Source: CAZQGO01 sp964593065 (GTDB lineage: Bacteria; Oederibacteriota; JAAXVQ01). Taken from it: a DNA stretch of 64,000 bases. This document shows, in pieces, positions 17,028 to 25,295 of the stretch. The position numbers and the translations under genes were made by a program. Positions within the stretch are counted from its first letter, which is position 1; each line of letters begins with the position of its first letter. A model generated the notes under the pieces. It did no database searches. It was given only the letters and a program-made list of their open reading frames with translations, and had not been told where the DNA came from. The stretch covers positions 352,688-416,687 of the forward strand of contig CAZQGO010000001.1 of the NCBI GenBank assembly GCA_964593065.1, given 5' to 3'.

Positions 17028-17923
17028 CCCGCCAGCCGCCGCTCGTCAGCATCATCATCCCGTGCTGCAACGACGGGAAGTACCTGGACGAGGCCGTGAC
17101 CTCGGCGCTGCGGCAGACCCACGCGGCGCTGGAGATCATCATCGTGGACGACGGCTCCCGGGATCCCTACACGGTCCGGCTGTTGCGGACCTATCAGCGG
17201 CCCCGCACCCGCGTCTTCCACACGCCCAACCGCGGCCCGGCGGCGGCGCGAAATTTCGCCATCCGCCGGGCCGCGGGAAAATACCTCCTGCCCTTGGACG
17301 CCGACGACCGCATCGCCCCCAGCTACGTCGCCCGGGCCGTTGCCTGTTTGGAGCGGGACCCCCGGCTCGGCATCGTCTACTGCCGGGCCCGGCGCTTCGG
17401 AGACCAGCGGGGGGAATGGCGCCTGCCGGAATATTCCCTGGGCCGCATGCTCATGGACAACATGATCTTCTCCACGGCCTTGTTCCGGAAAAAGACCTGG
17501 GAGCGGGTCGGAGGCTACAACCCCAACATGGTTTACGGCCTGGAGGACTACGATCTGTGGCTCTCCATTTTGGAGAAGGAAAAATGCCGGGTGCACCGCA
17601 TCAATCAAATTCTGTTTTATTACCGCAGCCGGCGGGACTCGCGCACCGCGAAGTTGAAAGCCGAGGGCCTGGAGCAGGCCATGTTCCGGCAGTTATTCCG
17701 CAACCACCGCCAATTTTACCTGCGGCATCTCGAAGCCTATTTCGAGGGGCGGATGCAGCTGATCCGCGATCTCAACCGCTTCGGGCGGCTGATTGAAACG
17801 TCTCCGGCTTTGAAGCTCGAGAGGCGGTTGGACCGGTTTCCCCTGGGACGGAGCCTCTACGGCGGAGTCCTGGGCGCGTTCGCGGCGCTGCTGGACCTGG
17901 CGCGCCGCCTCGGAGGGAAGTGA
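17024..17923 (+). CDS. Family 2 glycosyltransferase
   Basis: A 299-residue GT-A transferase. VSIIIPCCNDGKYLDEAV at about residue 7, IIIVDDGSRD near 40 and the acidic LDADDRIAP motif near 89 define the GT2 fold. NMVYGLEDYDLW (about 165-176) matches the usual catalytic-base region (ED). A basic and weakly hydrophobic C-terminal tail follows. The ATG overlaps the Wzt stop, so the gene is coupled to the exporter. Sugar and linkage cannot be read from sequence. Confidence 0.92.
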   Translation: MTRQPPLVSIIIPCCNDGKYLDEAVTSALRQTHAALEIIIVDDGSRDPYTVRLLRTYQRPRTRVFHTPNRGPAAARNFAIRRAAGKYLLPLDADDRIAPSYVARAVACLERDPRLGIVYCRARRFGDQRGEWRLPEYSLGRMLMDNMIFSTALFRKKTWERVGGYNPNMVYGLEDYDLWLSILEKEKCRVHRINQILFYYRSRRDSRTAKLKAEGLEQAMFRQLFRNHRQFYLRHLEAYFEGRMQLIRDLNRFGRLIETSPALKLERRLDRFPLGRSLYGGVLGAFAALLDLARRLGGK

Positions 17924-17926
17924 GGC

Positions 17927-19006
17927 ATGCTGATCCTGACCAGCCTGTGCGCCAATTATCTCCCCAAGGCGCGGGTCCTGGCCGAAAGTGTCAAACGCCA
18001 TTCGCGGAACCGCGTCTGGGTATGCCTGGTGGAAAAAACGGCTCCGCCGGAGTTGACCTCCCGGGAGCCCTGGGACGGCCTGGTGCTGGCGAAGGACCTG
18101 GGCATTTCCAATTTCGGAAGGTTTATTGCCGGACGGTCCCGGCTGGAGGCGGCCACGGCGGTCAAGGCGCAGTGGTTCCTGCACGCGCTCGCGCGCTTCC
18201 CGCACGAAAAGGACTTTCTCTTTCTCGACCCCGACATGACGGTCTACACGGATTTCCGCCCGCTGCAGCGGCTGCTCCGGCGCCACCCCCTGATCGTAAC
18301 CCCGCACTTGCTGACGCCGCACAACCTGGAGATGGAAGTGAGCGCCTTAAACCACGGCGCCTACAACCTGGGATTTCTCGCCCTGCGGCGCGGGCCGCGC
18401 AGCGGGGCTTTTCTCGCCTGGTGGCGGGAGCGGCTCCAGTTCGCCTGCTATGACGACCGGCCGCACGGGTTGTTCACGGATCAGAAGTGGGCCGACCTGG
18501 TCCCGTCGCTGTTTGACGCCCACGTGCTCCGCGACCCCGGCTATAACGTGGCGACCTGGAACCTGGGGGAACGGCGCCTGACTCCCGTGGCGGGCGGGCT
18601 GGCCGCGAACGGCCGGCCCCTGCAGTGCCTGCATTTTTCGGGGTTCGATCAAGGCACGTTCCGGTGGGCCGCGGAACGCTGGGGAGGGCGGAGCCGGCCC
18701 CGGTTGCGGGCTTTGGCAGGCGCCTATGCCCGCGCTTTGGCCCGGCACGGGCAAAAGGACCTCGGGAACCGGCCTTGGAGCTACGACCGCTTGGATGACG
18801 GCCGCCTTCTCCCGCTTGGCCTGCGCGCGGCCTTGCGGCGGCCGGAGGTTTTGCCCGGCGAGGATCCGTATGCCTTGAGCCTGCGCGAACTGCGCCGCCG
18901 CCTGCCCTGGTCGGCAAGCTGGCCGGGACGGGCGGTGCGCGGCCTGCGGCGGGCCGCAGGGGTGTTTCTGCGGGAGCTGGGAGGCCGCCGCGGCCGTGGC
19001 TTCTAG
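17927..19006 (+). CDS. Putative glycosyltransferase (nucleotide-sugar transferase fold)
   Basis: A 359-residue protein that starts MLILTSLCANYLPKARVLA, an opening strand-helix typical of GT-A enzymes that scan surface donors, and holds FLDPDMTVY near residue 100, which fits a DxD metal site. No membrane helix is obvious. It follows the GT2 gene by three bases with a GGAGG site upstream, closing the export operon. Its stop overlaps the stop of the converging MFS gene. Family assignment is by overall pattern rather than a strong signature, so the exact family remains open. Confidence 0.65.
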   Translation: MLILTSLCANYLPKARVLAESVKRHSRNRVWVCLVEKTAPPELTSREPWDGLVLAKDLGISNFGRFIAGRSRLEAATAVKAQWFLHALARFPHEKDFLFLDPDMTVYTDFRPLQRLLRRHPLIVTPHLLTPHNLEMEVSALNHGAYNLGFLALRRGPRSGAFLAWWRERLQFACYDDRPHGLFTDQKWADLVPSLFDAHVLRDPGYNVATWNLGERRLTPVAGGLAANGRPLQCLHFSGFDQGTFRWAAERWGGRSRPRLRALAGAYARALARHGQKDLGNRPWSYDRLDDGRLLPLGLRAALRRPEVLPGEDPYALSLRELRRRLPWSASWPGRAVRGLRRAAGVFLRELGGRRGRGF

Positions 19007-20262
19007 GACCCGGCCGGAGCCGCCGCTCGCCGGCAGCACCAGCGGAAGACCGCGGCCGCGGCAAAGATCATGACCGCGGCCACCTGAAGCGGGGTGGCCG
19101 GGGCAAAGGCGGCGGCTAAGAAACCGGAGATCAGGGGCGGAATGCCCATGGCCAGGGCCTGGAGGCTGGAATTGATGCCCAGGATTTCGCCCTGCACCGT
19201 CTCCTCCGCGCTGATGCTGATCAAGCCCGTGCTGTTCGTCTGGGTGAGATTCATGGCGAGGGCGAAAAACGGCATGACCGCCACGAAGGCCCAGGCCCGG
19301 GTCGTGAAGCTTGCCAGCAGAATGAACAGGCCGGCCAACCCCAGGGAGACCCTCAGGATTGCCGCCGGCGTCCAGCGCCGCGCCGCCCACCGGACGATCA
19401 CCCATTGCGTCAGAAGACCGACCGCGCCCATGCAGGCGAAATAATCGCCGATGCCGCCCTGGGAGAAACCAAAACGGTGAATCATGAATACGCCGGCGAA
19501 AGTGGCGTAAAAAGCGAACCCGGTCTGAAACAGGAAAAGCGTGATGAAGAGAGAGCGCAGGGTGGGATGCGTAAAGGCCCGCCCGATGTTGATCCAGGCC
19601 TGGCTCCAGCGCACGGCCGTCCCGTGTCGGCGCACCGGCAGGGTTTCCGGCAGCCAGAACCACACGGAGAGCGTGTTCGCGAGGGCCAGCAGGCCGGCGA
19701 ACCAGAACGGAGTGGTGGCGTTGAACCAGGACACCAGCCCCGGGTCGGACAGTTTTCCACCGAGGAAAGGCCCGCCGATAAACCCCAGGCCGAAGGCGGC
19801 GGCCAGCAGCGCGAAGCGGCCGACACGGTTTTCCGCGGTCGTGATGTCGGCGATGGACGCCTGGGCGACGGCGATCACCCCTCCCGTCGCGCCGTCCAGG
19901 GCCCGGGAGAAAAACAGGAGGGGAATGTCCTTCCGGACGATGCCGACCGCGAACAGAAAATAGGACACGCTGGTTCCGGCCAAGGACAAGGCCAGGATCC
20001 TGCGGCGGCCGAAGCGGTCGGAAAGCTGGCCGAGAACGGGTGCCGCCAGGAACTGCATGAAGGAGAAGGCGGCCATCAGGCCTCCGAGCAGGATATACCC
20101 GTGAGCGAGCGGGGTGCCCGGCGGCAGCAGAAAGAAACGCGAGGCGGGGTCGGCCAACAGGATGGGGATGATCGGAATCAGGATGCCGAAGCCCATGATG
20201 TCGATGAAAATGGCGAGAAAGAGAAGCGGCGGGACGCGGTGCGCGGAGAACGGTCGGGGCAT
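19003..20262 (-). CDS. Major facilitator superfamily transporter (TetA-like)
   Basis: A 419-residue inner-membrane carrier with twelve hydrophobic helices. The first helix (FLAIFIDIMGFGILIPIIP) and the loop GQLSDRFGRRRILALSL, the MFS motif A between helices 2 and 3, resemble the TetA/DHA1 drug-proton antiporter branch. I used ATG 20262 (MPRPFSAHRV); the frame extends further but into sequence overlapping the end region of ftsH. It lies 29 bases downstream of ftsH in the same direction, so the two are probably co-transcribed. Substrate unknown; efflux is the likely role. Confidence 0.88.
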   Translation of the reverse strand: MPRPFSAHRVPPLLFLAIFIDIMGFGILIPIIPILLADPASRFFLLPPGTPLAHGYILLGGLMAAFSFMQFLAAPVLGQLSDRFGRRRILALSLAGTSVSYFLFAVGIVRKDIPLLFFSRALDGATGGVIAVAQASIADITTAENRVGRFALLAAAFGLGFIGGPFLGGKLSDPGLVSWFNATTPFWFAGLLALANTLSVWFWLPETLPVRRHGTAVRWSQAWINIGRAFTHPTLRSLFITLFLFQTGFAFYATFAGVFMIHRFGFSQGGIGDYFACMGAVGLLTQWVIVRWAARRWTPAAILRVSLGLAGLFILLASFTTRAWAFVAVMPFFALAMNLTQTNSTGLISISAEETVQGEILGINSSLQALAMGIPPLISGFLAAAFAPATPLQVAAVMIFAAAAVFRWCCRRAAAPAGS

Positions 20263-20291
20263 GCTTGCCTCGCGTGGCTGCGGCCGGAGGC

Positions 20292-22172
20292 TCAGGCCGG
20301 AGCCGGGCCGTCGCAGTTGGCCTTCAGGTGGGGTCCGCCGGGAAGCGGACTTCCGGCCGTGCCGTCGCGGGCGAGCAATTCCTGGAATTCTTCGGCTTCC
20401 AGGGTTTCCTTTTCCAGAAGGCGCTGGGCGATCTTGTGCATCAGTTCCTTCTGGTCGCACAGGGATTTCTTCACGCCGGCCATGCGGGCTTCGATGAGTT
20501 TCTGAATTTCCTGGTCGATGACCCGGGCGGTGTGCTCGCTGAATTCCCGGGGAGGGATGATGGCCGGCTGCTGCACGAAGACCGCCTGCCGTTGTTCGTA
20601 GGTGACCGGCCCCAAGGTTTCGTTCATGCCAAACATGGAGACCATGCTGCGGGCGATTTCCGTGGCTTTCTGCAGGTCGTTGTGCCCGCCGGTGGTGATG
20701 TCGTCGAACATCAGTTCCTCGGCCGCGCGTCCGCCCAGCAGCACGTCGATCTTTTCCAACAACTCCCGGCGCGACATGAGGTACCGGTCCTCGGTGGGGA
20801 GCTGCAGGGTGAAGCCCAAGGCGGCGATGCCCCGGGGCACGATGGAAATTTTATGCACCGGTTCCGCCGTCGGGCGGGAAGCGGCCACCAACGCATGCCC
20901 GGTTTCATGGTACGCCACTACGGTTTTTTCCCGCTCGTTCAAATGCCGGTTCTTCTTCTCCAGGCCCGCGATGATGCGGTCGATGGCCTCTTCCAGCTCG
21001 GGTTCCCCGACCTCGGATTTGCCCCGGCGGGCGGCCAGCAGGGCCGCCTCGTTGGCCAGGTTGGCCAGATCCGCGCCCGTGAAACCCGAGGTGCGGCGGG
21101 CGATGGTCTCCAGATTCACGTCCGGGGCCAGGCGGATCTGGCGCGTATGGATCTTCAAAATGTCCAGGCGGCCCTGGAGATCGGGCCGGTCCACGAGAAT
21201 TTGCCGGTCGAAACGGCCAGGACGAAGCAGGGCCGGGTCCAGGATTTCCGGCCGGTTGGTGGCCGCCACGATGATGACGCCTTTCTTGGAATCGAAACCG
21301 TCCATTTCCGCCAGAAGCTGGTTGAGGGTCTGTTCGCGCTCGTCGTGCCCGCCGAGGGTGCCCAGTCCCCGGGCCTTGCCCAGCGCGTCCAGCTCGTCGA
21401 TGAAGATGACGCAGGGCGCGACCTTGGAGGCCTGTTCGAACAGGTCGCGCACCCGGGCGGCGCCCAGGCCCACGAACAACTCGATGAAGTCGGAACCGCT
21501 CATGAAGAAGAAGGGAACGCCCGATTCGCCGGCCAAGGCCTTGGCGAGCAGGGTTTTGCCCGTGCCCGGGGGGCCGACCAGCAGAACGCCTTTGGGAATC
21601 CGGGCGCCCAGGGTGGTGAATTTTTCGGGGCTCTTGAGGAATTCCAGAATCTCCTGCAGTTCCTGCTTGGCTTCATCCTGGCCGGCCACGTCCGCGAAAG
21701 TGATGCCCACGTCCCGCTGCACGAAAATCTTGGCCTTGCTTTTACCCAGGGTCATCATGCCGCCCATGCCCTGCTGGCCCATGCGGCGCATGAACCACAT
21801 CCAGATGAGCATGAAAAAAAAGATGGGAACGAGCCAGGACAGCAACACCTTCCAAAAGGTATTTTCGTTTTCGGCGATGATGTCCACCTGGTTTTTTTCC
21901 AGGAAGGGGATCAGGTTGGGATCGCCGACGCGCGGGGTGGTATAGAGCTTGGTGGGAAACAGGGGCTCCTTGCCGCCGTGCAGGGTTTTTTCAAAACCGC
22001 GGAGATTATGCGTGGAGACCACCACGGAGTTGATTTTATTATCGGCAATATACTTTTTAAACTGGCTGTAGGAAACCCGGTCGATCCGCGGGGAAATGGC
22101 GAACTGGAAAAGGAGAATCAGGCCCAACGTCACCAAAATGTAAATGGCGGCAAGCGAAGTCCGTTTTGGCAC
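20292..22172 (-). CDS. ftsH: ATP-dependent zinc metalloprotease FtsH
   Basis: A 626-residue membrane-anchored AAA+ protease that degrades misfolded and regulatory proteins at the inner membrane. Two N-terminal helices flank a short periplasmic domain. Walker A is GPPGTGKT (about 200), the second region of homology ends at RPGRFDRQI, and the zinc site is HETGH (about 420). The start is GTG 22172 because an unusually long Shine-Dalgarno AGGAGGTGATC lies directly before it; an upstream in-frame ATG lacks such a site. MFS gene downstream, divergent from the CBS-domain gene. Confidence 0.97.
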   Translation of the reverse strand: MPKRTSLAAIYILVTLGLILLFQFAISPRIDRVSYSQFKKYIADNKINSVVVSTHNLRGFEKTLHGGKEPLFPTKLYTTPRVGDPNLIPFLEKNQVDIIAENENTFWKVLLSWLVPIFFFMLIWMWFMRRMGQQGMGGMMTLGKSKAKIFVQRDVGITFADVAGQDEAKQELQEILEFLKSPEKFTTLGARIPKGVLLVGPPGTGKTLLAKALAGESGVPFFFMSGSDFIELFVGLGAARVRDLFEQASKVAPCVIFIDELDALGKARGLGTLGGHDEREQTLNQLLAEMDGFDSKKGVIIVAATNRPEILDPALLRPGRFDRQILVDRPDLQGRLDILKIHTRQIRLAPDVNLETIARRTSGFTGADLANLANEAALLAARRGKSEVGEPELEEAIDRIIAGLEKKNRHLNEREKTVVAYHETGHALVAASRPTAEPVHKISIVPRGIAALGFTLQLPTEDRYLMSRRELLEKIDVLLGGRAAEELMFDDITTGGHNDLQKATEIARSMVSMFGMNETLGPVTYEQRQAVFVQQPAIIPPREFSEHTARVIDQEIQKLIEARMAGVKKSLCDQKELMHKIAQRLLEKETLEAEEFQELLARDGTAGSPLPGGPHLKANCDGPAPA

Positions 22173-22398
22173 GGTGATCACCTCCTGGAAGGATAACACC
22201 ATACCATACAAGCCATTCCGGTTTCAAAGCAAATCCGGCGGCTTTCGTTCCCTCGGGCCGCCCCCTGGCCGGCGCCGCGGCAGGGGGTCCGGGAAGGAGG
22301 AAATTTGCTGCCAAATTACGCGGCCAAGGCTTACAATACTGGCATCCGGCGGCCGCCTGGCGTGGACGGGCGGTGCTGCCGCGGGTCTCTGATCCGGC
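22173..22398. other. Divergent intergenic region between ftsH and the CBS gene
   Basis: No gene fits here. Towards ftsH there is a weak minus-strand promoter candidate, TTGCTT with TATGGT 18 bases downstream. Towards the CBS gene there is a TACAAT -10-like hexamer at 22332-22337 without a convincing -35. The rest is GC-rich sequence leading into leader copy B. Confidence 0.4.
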
Positions 22399-22512
22399 GG
22401 CCTCATCAACCTGATGAGGCCTGGGGTTCGGGGGCGGTGAAGCCTCCGACTGGAGTAGGAAGGAAAGCAGGACGCGTCAGCGTCCGCGTCCGGGGAACCT
22501 GTGGTTCCCCGG
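22399..22512 (+). promoter_or_regulatory. Hairpin-rich 5' leader, copy B of a conserved element
   Basis: A compact copy of the element seen at 11231-11480. GGCCTCATC/GATGAGGCC (22399-22421) differs in its loop from copy A. CGGGGGC, loop GGTGAA, GCCTCCG (22429-22448) keeps the stem by G-U pairing where copy A has G-C. GGAAGGAAAGCAGGACG (22458-22474) is identical to copy A. GGACGC-GTCA-GCGTCC (22470-22485) and CCGGGGAACC-TGT-GGTTCCCCGG (22490-22512) follow. The last hairpin ends 27 bases before the CBS ATG, near its ribosome-binding site, so a cis-acting RNA controlling translation is plausible. Confidence 0.6.
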
Positions 22513-22538
22513 AGAACATCCATGAGGAGGTGGAAAAC

Positions 22539-22919
22539 ATGTTGCAAGCGCAGGAAGTCATGACCCGCGAAGTCGTCAGCATCAGTCCCGAGGCCACGCT
22601 GTCCGACGCCATCGAACTGTTGCTGGCACGGAAGATCAGCGGCCTGCCCGTGGTGGACCACGAAGGCAAGATTATCGGGATCATCTCGGAGAAGGACATC
22701 CTCAATTTCGCCTTCAGCGGCAACTTGCACAATACGCGGGTCGAGGAGGCCATGACCGCGAAAATCGTCAGCTTTCCCCCGGAGGCCAGCATTGATTCCA
22801 TCGCCCTGGCCATCAGCCAGCACCAGTTCCGGCGGGTGCCCATCGTCCTGGAAGGCAAGGTCGTCGGCATCGTGTCCCGGCGGGACATCATCCGCGTGGC
22901 GCTCCTGGGGAAACGATAG
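22539..22919 (+). CDS. CBS-domain pair protein
   Basis: A 126-residue soluble protein made of two CBS motifs (about 1-60 and 66-126), forming one Bateman module. The motifs VMTREVVSISPEATLSDAI and GIISEKDIL, then AMTAKIVSFPPEASI and GIVSRRDII, are regular. Bateman modules usually bind adenosyl nucleotides and act as energy or second-messenger sensors; no effector domain is attached, so the partner is unknown. The ATG at 22539 has GAGGAGGTG upstream and follows the structured leader, suggesting RNA-level control. Confidence 0.9.
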   Translation: MLQAQEVMTREVVSISPEATLSDAIELLLARKISGLPVVDHEGKIIGIISEKDILNFAFSGNLHNTRVEEAMTAKIVSFPPEASIDSIALAISQHQFRRVPIVLEGKVVGIVSRRDIIRVALLGKR

Positions 22920-22930
22920 GGGGAAACCCC

Positions 22931-24118
22931 TTAGGGGAAATGCGGGCCCGCGCCGGTGCGGTGAGAGCGGGGAAACTCGGAACGGCGCGCGGGGGTTTTG
23001 CGCAGCGCTTGCCAGAAGTTCCGCAGACGGTGCAGGATTTCGTGCCAGAAGGGCCAGGGATCCGTCCAGGAAAACAACACCCGGACGTGCTTCTTCCGGA
23101 AATTCCGCAGAAAGCCGTATTGCCGGCTGCCCGCCAGGTAGGCCTTGAAATCGTCCGATTCGTAGATCCAGGTCATCCCGGGCCTGGCCTGGACCGGGGT
23201 GACCGGTTCGTGCCGCAGCAGGCGCACCAGGCTTTCCGGAAAGTTCACGCCCGCCGCGCGCGCCAGCGCGATTTGCAGGTTGAAACGTCCCACCGTCGGC
23301 TCCATGATGAAAAACTGCTTTCTCTCCGGATCGAACTTGTATTCCAAGGATCCGAAGCCGCGGTAGCCCACGGACCGGAAGAGAGCCACGCTGCGTTCGC
23401 AGAGCTCGTTGTCCTGCAAACTGACCGCCAAGCTCGTGCTTCCGGAGAAGCGGGGAAACTGGCGCAGTTTCCTGCCGAGGAAGACCTGTACGGGACGGGA
23501 TTGCTCGTCGAACAACATGAAGCAGAAATACAGCTGGTCGTCCCCGCCCGAGATCCATTCCTGCACGACCAGGGACTGGTAATGCAGCGGGGCCAGCTGC
23601 GGAAGCAGCGCCTGGAGTTCCCCGAAACTGTCAACGCGTTCCGCGTGCATCAGGAAGGGTTTGACCACCAGCGGATAGTCCAGGTTCCGGCCCAGGCGCA
23701 GGAGGGCGTCCGGATCGGGCGCGGTGTGGGTGGCCGCCACGGGCCAGCGGGCTGCCTGGGCCCAGGGATAGAACTTGGCCTTCTGCATCAGGAGCTCGAT
23801 CACCGGGTCGTCGGGCAGGAGGAAATCATAGCCCGCGGAAAGTTCGCGGCGATGCCGCGAAACCTCGACCACTTGGGCGTCGCCGGTGAGCAGCAGGAGC
23901 GGGTTGTCCCGGAAGTTCTCCCGCCAGCGAAGCAGGAAGGGCACCAGGCCTCCGGGAGGATGGGTGAGCGTGGCCCGGGGCAGGTTGGAGTAATAGGCGG
24001 GCCGGCGTACCAGCTTTTCGCCCACGGACCAAATCCGGTGTCCCTGACGCCGCAGAGGCCGCAGGCAACGAAGGGTGGAAAGGGCCGTAGCCGTGTAGTC
24101 CGGAACGACAATATCCAT
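22931..24118 (-). CDS. ATP-grasp domain protein
   Basis: A 395-residue protein. The N-terminal strand MDIVVPDYTATALSTLRCL, the central YPLVVKPFL (about 155) and the late GSLEYKFDPERKQFFIMEP followed by NLQIALARAAG match the ATP-grasp fold of the carbamoyl-phosphate-synthase-like group, enzymes that ligate a carboxylate to an amine or thiol through an acyl phosphate. The usual late glutamate and asparagine metal ligands are visible as EP and RFN. I took the ATG at 24118 with GGGAG upstream; a TTG two codons earlier is possible. Substrates are not deducible; cell-wall or glycan modification would suit the setting. Confidence 0.75.
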   Translation of the reverse strand: MDIVVPDYTATALSTLRCLRPLRRQGHRIWSVGEKLVRRPAYYSNLPRATLTHPPGGLVPFLLRWRENFRDNPLLLLTGDAQVVEVSRHRRELSAGYDFLLPDDPVIELLMQKAKFYPWAQAARWPVAATHTAPDPDALLRLGRNLDYPLVVKPFLMHAERVDSFGELQALLPQLAPLHYQSLVVQEWISGGDDQLYFCFMLFDEQSRPVQVFLGRKLRQFPRFSGSTSLAVSLQDNELCERSVALFRSVGYRGFGSLEYKFDPERKQFFIMEPTVGRFNLQIALARAAGVNFPESLVRLLRHEPVTPVQARPGMTWIYESDDFKAYLAGSRQYGFLRNFRKKHVRVLFSWTDPWPFWHEILHRLRNFWQALRKTPARRSEFPRSHRTGAGPHFP

Positions 24119-24213
24119 GCTCAACTCCCGGTTGAAAGGGGAAGGGGAAGACGCGCGCGGCGGCTCACGCCCTTTTCGGAGACGAACCGGACGCGGGGGC
24201 CCGGAATTTCGGC

Positions 24214-24244
24214 AAAAACAAAGCCCGCTTGAAACAGCGGGCTT
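24214..24244 (-). terminator. Rho-independent terminator of the OmpA-like gene
   Basis: AAGCCCGCT and AGCGGGCTT (24221-24244) form a perfect 9-bp stem. Read on the minus strand it is followed by TTTGTTTTT. It lies 71 bases beyond the OmpA-like stop and separates that gene from the ATP-grasp gene. Confidence 0.85.
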
Positions 24245-24314
24245 GGGAAAGCTTGCTGCGCGGACAGGGAATCCGCGGAATTCACGCCGGCCGCACGCGG
24301 GGGCCGAATGCGGA

Positions 24315-24986
24315 CTACTGCACCAGGCCTTTCTTGGCCGCGTTTTTCAATTTTTCGTTGGCGAAGATCGCAATTTCCACCCGACGGTTCTGGCGCTTGC
24401 CCTCTTCCGTGTCGTTCGAAGCCACGGGTTGGGATTCGCCGTAGCCCATCGCGGTGAAGCGGGCGGGCGCCACTCCGTAACTCTTCAACTGGTTGGCCAC
24501 CGCGTTGGCCCGGCGCTCGGAGAGCTGCTGGTTGTACTCCTCGCTGCCGTCGGAATCCGTGTGTCCCTCCACGAGGATGTTGGTGTCGGGATACTTGTTT
24601 AATATGGCGGACAGTTTTTTCAGGTTGGCCACGGCTTCGCTTTGCAGGCTCGCGGAGGCCTTGGCAAACAGGATGCCGGACTGGAAGGTGATCTTGATGC
24701 CTTCGCCGATGCGCTCCACCTTGGCGCCGGCGATGTCCTTCTGCATTTCGGCCGCCTGTTTGTCCATGTTGGCGCCGATCAGGGCGCCCGCCGTGCCTCC
24801 CACCGCCGCCCCGATGATGGCGCCGATGGCCGTATTGCCGGCCTGCTTGCCGATGACCGCACCGAGCGCACCGCCGCCCACGGCGCCGATGGCCCCGCCT
24901 TTGAAGGCATTGCTGGTGGCGCAGCCCGAGACGATGAGTCCCAGGGAGAGGATGGCGAACCAGGTCACGCTCTTTTTGGTCTTCAT
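24315..24986 (-). CDS. OmpA-family lipoprotein with glycine zipper
   Basis: A 223-residue outer-membrane lipoprotein. The signal peptide ends in a lipobox (LIVSGC, Cys at about 22). Residues about 28-75 are a Gly/Ala-rich glycine-zipper segment (GGAIGAVGGGALGAVIG), followed by an OmpA C-terminal peptidoglycan-binding domain (about 100-210) with ILVEGHTDSDGSEEYNQQLS and RRVEI. Such proteins tether the outer membrane to peptidoglycan. The ATG at 24986 has GGAGG upstream. It has its own near-consensus promoter and a strong terminator, so it is a monocistronic, probably highly expressed gene. Confidence 0.94.
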   Translation of the reverse strand: MKTKKSVTWFAILSLGLIVSGCATSNAFKGGAIGAVGGGALGAVIGKQAGNTAIGAIIGAAVGGTAGALIGANMDKQAAEMQKDIAGAKVERIGEGIKITFQSGILFAKASASLQSEAVANLKKLSAILNKYPDTNILVEGHTDSDGSEEYNQQLSERRANAVANQLKSYGVAPARFTAMGYGESQPVASNDTEEGKRQNRRVEIAIFANEKLKNAAKKGLVQ

Positions 24987-25050
24987 GGTATTCCTCCGGG
25001 AAAAGTATGCCCCCTGCCGGCTTGCGGCGGGTTCTGGCTGGAGCAGAGAC

Positions 25051-25078
25051 ATTGTACTTGGCCCCGCGTCAAAGTCAA
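25051..25078 (-). promoter_or_regulatory. Sigma70-type promoter of the OmpA-like gene
   Basis: On the minus strand TTGACT (25073-25078) and TACAAT (25051-25056) are 16 bases apart. The predicted start near 25044 gives a leader of about 60 bases before ATG 24986. The rest of the divergent gap to asnS (25079-25295) holds only a weak TACAAT on the plus strand near 25194 and nothing else I can identify. Confidence 0.65.
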
Positions 25079-25295
25079 GAAAAACCGAACCGCCTTTCGC
25101 GCGGCGCCAGGGATCCGCGGCCCTTTCGCGCGGCGGGCCTACGGGGATCCGGGCGGATGCACTTCGTCTTCCCTTGGCGGGCGAAAATGCATACAATGGA
25201 GCGGCCGGCCGCGCCGGCCACGGACCGGGCGCAGGCCGGGGGCGACCGCCCCCGTCCGACCGGCGGCGGAAAAATTTGGTAATCCAGGAGACGAA

